A stretch of 64,000 nt of DNA from JAWKWH01 sp963669415 (lineage in GTDB: Bacteria; Pseudomonadota; Alphaproteobacteria; Rhizobiales; Rhizobiaceae): assembly GCA_963669415.2 (NCBI GenBank), contig CAXXPS010000002.1, forward strand, positions 992,001 to 1,056,000, written 5' to 3'. Below the pieces are notes generated by a model that was given only the letters and a program-made list of their open reading frames with translations, had not been told where the DNA came from and ran no database searches. Below, in pieces: positions 61,526 to 64,000 of this stretch. Both the position numbers and the translations under genes were made by a program. Each line of letters begins with the position of its first letter. Positions within the stretch are counted from its first letter, which is position 1.

Positions 61526-62343
61526 GTCGGCCTCGTTGCATTTAACCCGTTTCCGGCGATATCGGGCTGGAAGCCCAACTGCTGGGAAATCTCTTGAGCG
61601 GAAGCGCTCAACGCCAAATGGATTTCGTCACGGCGGCCTGAACTTTCAACGAACTCGTGTTCGGGACCGGTAACATTGACCGCTGCAACCGGTTCGCCAG
61701 TGCTATCGAACACGGCAATCGCCGCTGATCCAATTCCTGCCTCGAAATTCCCGACACTCCAGGCAAGGCCGGTCTTGCGGTCAATCTCCAGTTGGGCATC
61801 GAGCGCTGAACGGTCGGTCGGCGTTTTTGCAGTAACCGCATGGAAGTCGCAACCATCCAGCAATCGATCCCTCTGATCAGAGTCGTGGTGAGCAAGGATG
61901 ATGCGGCCGATGGTGGTCGCGTGCACCGGCAGGCGGCTGCCAACGCGCACATTGCTGACCAGATGCAGATTTGGCGTTTCGCGCAACAAATAGAGGATTT
62001 CCAATCCTTCAATCACACCCAGATGGGCAGAAAGCCCCAGCCGAGAGGCCAGCGTTTTCAGTTCCGGCTGTGCGATCTGCACAATATCTCGCGAGTAGAG
62101 CGCCCGTGCGGCAAGGTGGATCAACCCATTACCCAGGGTGTAGCCGGCACCGTCCGGGTTCGGCTGGATCATCCGTTCACGCTGCAATGTCTCGATCAGC
62201 CGCAGCACTGTGGTGCGGTTGATTCCGGTTTCCTTGGCAGCAAGGCTGGTATTGGCGCAATCATTGCCGTCGGAAATGTAGCGCAGAAGCGCGATTGCCC
62301 TTTCGACCGGCGGAACACCATATGTGGGCTTTGCTTTGCTCAA
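61522..62343 (-). CDS. IclR family regulator within the catabolic operon
   Basis: 273 residues. N-terminal winged HTH (residues about 12-75; TSLAAKETGINRTTVLRLIETL) and effector domain (SRLPVHATTIGRIILA, AWSVGNFEAGIGSAAIAVF). It sits third in the visible operon and overlaps both neighbours by 4 bases, so it is co-expressed with the enzymes. Its ligand is probably a pathway substrate or intermediate. The operon promoter lies outside the window. Confidence 0.88.
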   Translation of the reverse strand: MSKAKPTYGVPPVERAIALLRYISDGNDCANTSLAAKETGINRTTVLRLIETLQRERMIQPNPDGAGYTLGNGLIHLAARALYSRDIVQIAQPELKTLASRLGLSAHLGVIEGLEILYLLRETPNLHLVSNVRVGSRLPVHATTIGRIILAHHDSDQRDRLLDGCDFHAVTAKTPTDRSALDAQLEIDRKTGLAWSVGNFEAGIGSAAIAVFDSTGEPVAAVNVTGPEHEFVESSGRRDEIHLALSASAQEISQQLGFQPDIAGNGLNATRPT

Positions 62344-63182
62344 TTGATCACCTCCTCCAGCCGCAGGTTTTCGGTGAAATTGATCATTTCGGCAGCAACT
62401 TCTGCCGGCTGTTCCTGATGGACGAGATGTCCGGCTGTTCCGATCTTGCAGAATGTGTGGGCATGCGCAGCACTGGCATTTTTCAATGCGGCGTGAACCA
62501 ACTCACTTTGATTTGGCGGGGTAATAACATCCTGTTCGCCGACAATAGTGAGGCTGGAACAATTTACCGAACGTGCCGACCGAGACAAATTTCCGCTGGC
62601 CAGCAAATGGACCGCCTGCGAATAGCCTGAAGGGTTGATTGCGCTCATGGCAGCGATTGCTTCATCGCGGATTTCTGGATTGGAATCGGGATCAAACAGC
62701 AACCGAGGCGCGCGTTGTTGCGCGAACATTTGCGGACCCGAGGCAGTCAGATCAGCGAGCCTGGTTGCTGCCTTTTCAGGAAGCGGTTCGCCTTCGCCCA
62801 TTCCATAACCTTGTGCGCAGGCAATGAGCACCAATTGCCGAACGTCGCCTGGAAACCTGCTTGCGTAATCGACTGCGATGATCGTGCCGAGCGAGTGGCC
62901 GGCAAGGGAGAATTCACTCAAGCCAAGTGACTGCACAAGATCGTGCAGTCGGTCGCTGTAATGCCGTGCGATGGGCCTGCTTTGCGCAAGTGGTTTGGAA
63001 CTGCCATAGCCGGGTGCATTCCACACGACCAGCATCCAGTCGTCGGGTAGATGAGAGGCAAGGCGATCAAAGGAGTGGAAGTTGCTGCCAATGCCGTGCA
63101 GCATGACCAGACATTTCCGAGGGTTTCCGGGCCGCAACCGCAGTTCGATGCCATCAACAGTCTCTGTCCGGAAATCACTCAT
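62340..63182 (-). CDS. Alpha/beta hydrolase (meta-cleavage-product / N-formylamide hydrolase-like)
   Basis: 280 residues, starting at MSDFRTE, whose ATG overlaps the SDR stop. VMLHGIGSNFHSFDRLA gives the oxyanion region, LAGHSLGTIIAVDYA the nucleophile Ser, and GTAGHLVHQEQP the catalytic His. In the context of a ring-cleaving dioxygenase it probably hydrolyses a C-C bond of the ring-opened product, or an amide as NicD does. The acid residue is likely in VGEQDVITPP. Confidence 0.85.
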   Translation of the reverse strand: MSDFRTETVDGIELRLRPGNPRKCLVMLHGIGSNFHSFDRLASHLPDDWMLVVWNAPGYGSSKPLAQSRPIARHYSDRLHDLVQSLGLSEFSLAGHSLGTIIAVDYASRFPGDVRQLVLIACAQGYGMGEGEPLPEKAATRLADLTASGPQMFAQQRAPRLLFDPDSNPEIRDEAIAAMSAINPSGYSQAVHLLASGNLSRSARSVNCSSLTIVGEQDVITPPNQSELVHAALKNASAAHAHTFCKIGTAGHLVHQEQPAEVAAEMINFTENLRLEEVIN

Positions 63183-63928
63183 GAGAAGCAGAACCCCCGG
63201 TTGGCGGGAATGAGCTGGCCGGTCAGTGCCAGAGCTGCCTCGCTGAGAAGAAATGTGACGGTTCCAACAATATCCTCCGGCCCTTGCGGTCCCGGCACGG
63301 CCCTGTTGTTTTCGTAATGCGCGTGACGTTCTGCTGGGACATATTCGGTCGATTCGGTTGTCAAAATGCCGGGCGCGACCGCGGTCACACCTATTCCCTG
63401 AGTGCCCAATTCCCGCGCGAGAGAACGTGTCATCGAGATGACCGCACCCTTGCTGGCAACATAGGCAAGAAGCTTCGGTGCTCCCCACAAGGCGGTGTCG
63501 GAAGCGATGTTGACGATGCGGCCTGCATTGGATTTAGCCAATAATGGCGCTGTTGCGCGGATGATCAGCCAGAGGCCACGAACATTGACGTCCATGACAC
63601 GGTCCCAGGTTTCGATGTCGATCTCATCGTGGGATTTGCCGCCAATGCCGGTGGCGATGGCACCGTTGTTGACCAATCCGTTTAGCGAGCCTTCATTATC
63701 GCCGATATTTGAAGCCAAACTTTCGATTGATTGAGGGTCCGCCAGATCGACGGGTACAAATCGTGCATTGCCTCCCTTGTCGGCAATCATCGATATGGTT
63801 TCGTTTCCGCCGTTCTCCTCTATGTCGGCAACAACCACCTTCGAACCGGCGGCAGATACCGCCAAAGCGATCTCCCGGCCCAGACCACGGGCTCCTCCGG
63901 TAACGAGTATGGTTTTGCCTGACAGCAT
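63179..63928 (-). CDS. Short-chain dehydrogenase/reductase
   Basis: 249 residues, classical SDR. NAD(P) motif TGGARGLGREIALA, LVNNGAIATGIGGK, Ser in NIASDTALW, and intact YVASKGAVISMTRS. VADIEE at the end of the second strand suggests NAD preference. It probably oxidises or reduces an alcohol or diol early in the pathway. It starts 4 bases after the upstream gene and overlaps the hydrolase gene by 4 bases. Confidence 0.88.
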   Translation of the reverse strand: MLSGKTILVTGGARGLGREIALAVSAAGSKVVVADIEENGGNETISMIADKGGNARFVPVDLADPQSIESLASNIGDNEGSLNGLVNNGAIATGIGGKSHDEIDIETWDRVMDVNVRGLWLIIRATAPLLAKSNAGRIVNIASDTALWGAPKLLAYVASKGAVISMTRSLARELGTQGIGVTAVAPGILTTESTEYVPAERHAHYENNRAVPGPQGPEDIVGTVTFLLSEAALALTGQLIPANRGFCFS

Positions 63929-63932
63929 CGAA

Positions 63933-64000
63933 TTATTCAGCCGCTTCGCTCATCGCAGATTCAGCATCGATCTGGTTGGCCGCAGCATTCAGCAGCATCT
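63933..64000 (-). CDS. C-terminal end of an unidentified gene (partial)
   Basis: An open minus-strand frame enters from the right edge and ends in SEAAE at the TAA 63933-63935. Only 21 residues are visible, Ala/Glu-rich, so no family can be named. The 4-base gap to the SDR gene shows the operon continues beyond the window. Confidence 0.5.
   Translation of the reverse strand, partial: MLLNAAANQIDAESAMSEAAE

Overview
The window looks like chromosome of an alphaproteobacterium of the Hyphomicrobiales (Rhizobiales). The evidence is gene order and family content: rpoZ-rsh-pyrE-DUF2062-acpS in a row, accA-xerD-small membrane protein-aroK-aroB-CNNM/CBS protein in a row, a Tat-exported clade I nitrous oxide reductase cluster, TRAP transporters, and many catabolic regulators of the MarR and IclR types. 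I saw no rRNA, tRNA, CRISPR array, transposase or integrase other than the housekeeping recombinase XerD.

Layout. 0-2.6 kb (+): end of a flavin oxidoreductase, an Ldh2-type dehydrogenase, a Tat-signal nucleoside deaminase and an Fe(II)/2-oxoglutarate-type oxygenase. 2.6-5.4 kb (-): three exported proteins, including a caspase-like protease with a C-terminal glycan-binding-like domain and a VanX-type D-Ala-D-Ala dipeptidase. 5.4-9.2 kb: a MarR regulator divergent from a 2-aminobenzoyl-CoA monooxygenase/reductase and a kynurenine-formamidase-like hydrolase. 9.2-15.2 kb: housekeeping genes acpS, DUF2062, pyrE, rsh, rpoZ, a NYN protein and a uracil-DNA glycosylase. 15.2-21.7 kb: IclR regulator, TerC-type membrane protein, TRAP transporter (DctP plus fused DctQM) and an aminopeptidase lipoprotein. 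21.7-28.6 kb (-): a tight operon (SDR, MarR, enoyl-CoA hydratase, acyl-CoA dehydrogenase, two acyl-CoA ligases, RidA) that I read as the second half of the aminobenzoyl-CoA pathway. 28.7-32.6 kb: L-idonate/gluconate catabolism, with gnd broken by a one-base frameshift. 32.6-43.1 kb: M20 hydrolase, cell-wall enzymes, CobW GTPase, TusA, accA, xerD, aroK, aroB and a CNNM/CBS protein. 43.2-45.7 kb: 3-oxoacid CoA-transferase, a DUF1858 protein and an NnrR-like Crp/Fnr regulator. 46.0-54.7 kb (-): complete nosRZDFYLX. 54.9-64 kb (-): a nine-gene, translationally coupled, uncharacterised aromatic-type catabolic operon running past the window end.

How the genes work together. The two aminobenzoate loci are 13 kb apart but carry closely similar AT-rich near-palindromes just upstream of their first genes (6009-6026 and 28615-28632), which suggests one MarR regulon. 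The RidA in that system lacks the arginine that binds the substrate carboxylate in classical RidA, which would fit a CoA-thioester enamine as substrate. The nos operon has an FNR/NnrR-type box upstream of nosR, and the regulator gene lies just beyond the other end of the operon. The best candidate for an undescribed system is the 55-64 kb operon: flavin hydroxylase, extradiol-type VOC dioxygenase, alpha/beta hydrolase, ThDP enzyme, aldehyde dehydrogenase, two SDRs (one lacking the canonical Tyr and Lys), an internal IclR regulator and a pentapeptide-repeat-like protein. Its substrate cannot be read from the sequence.
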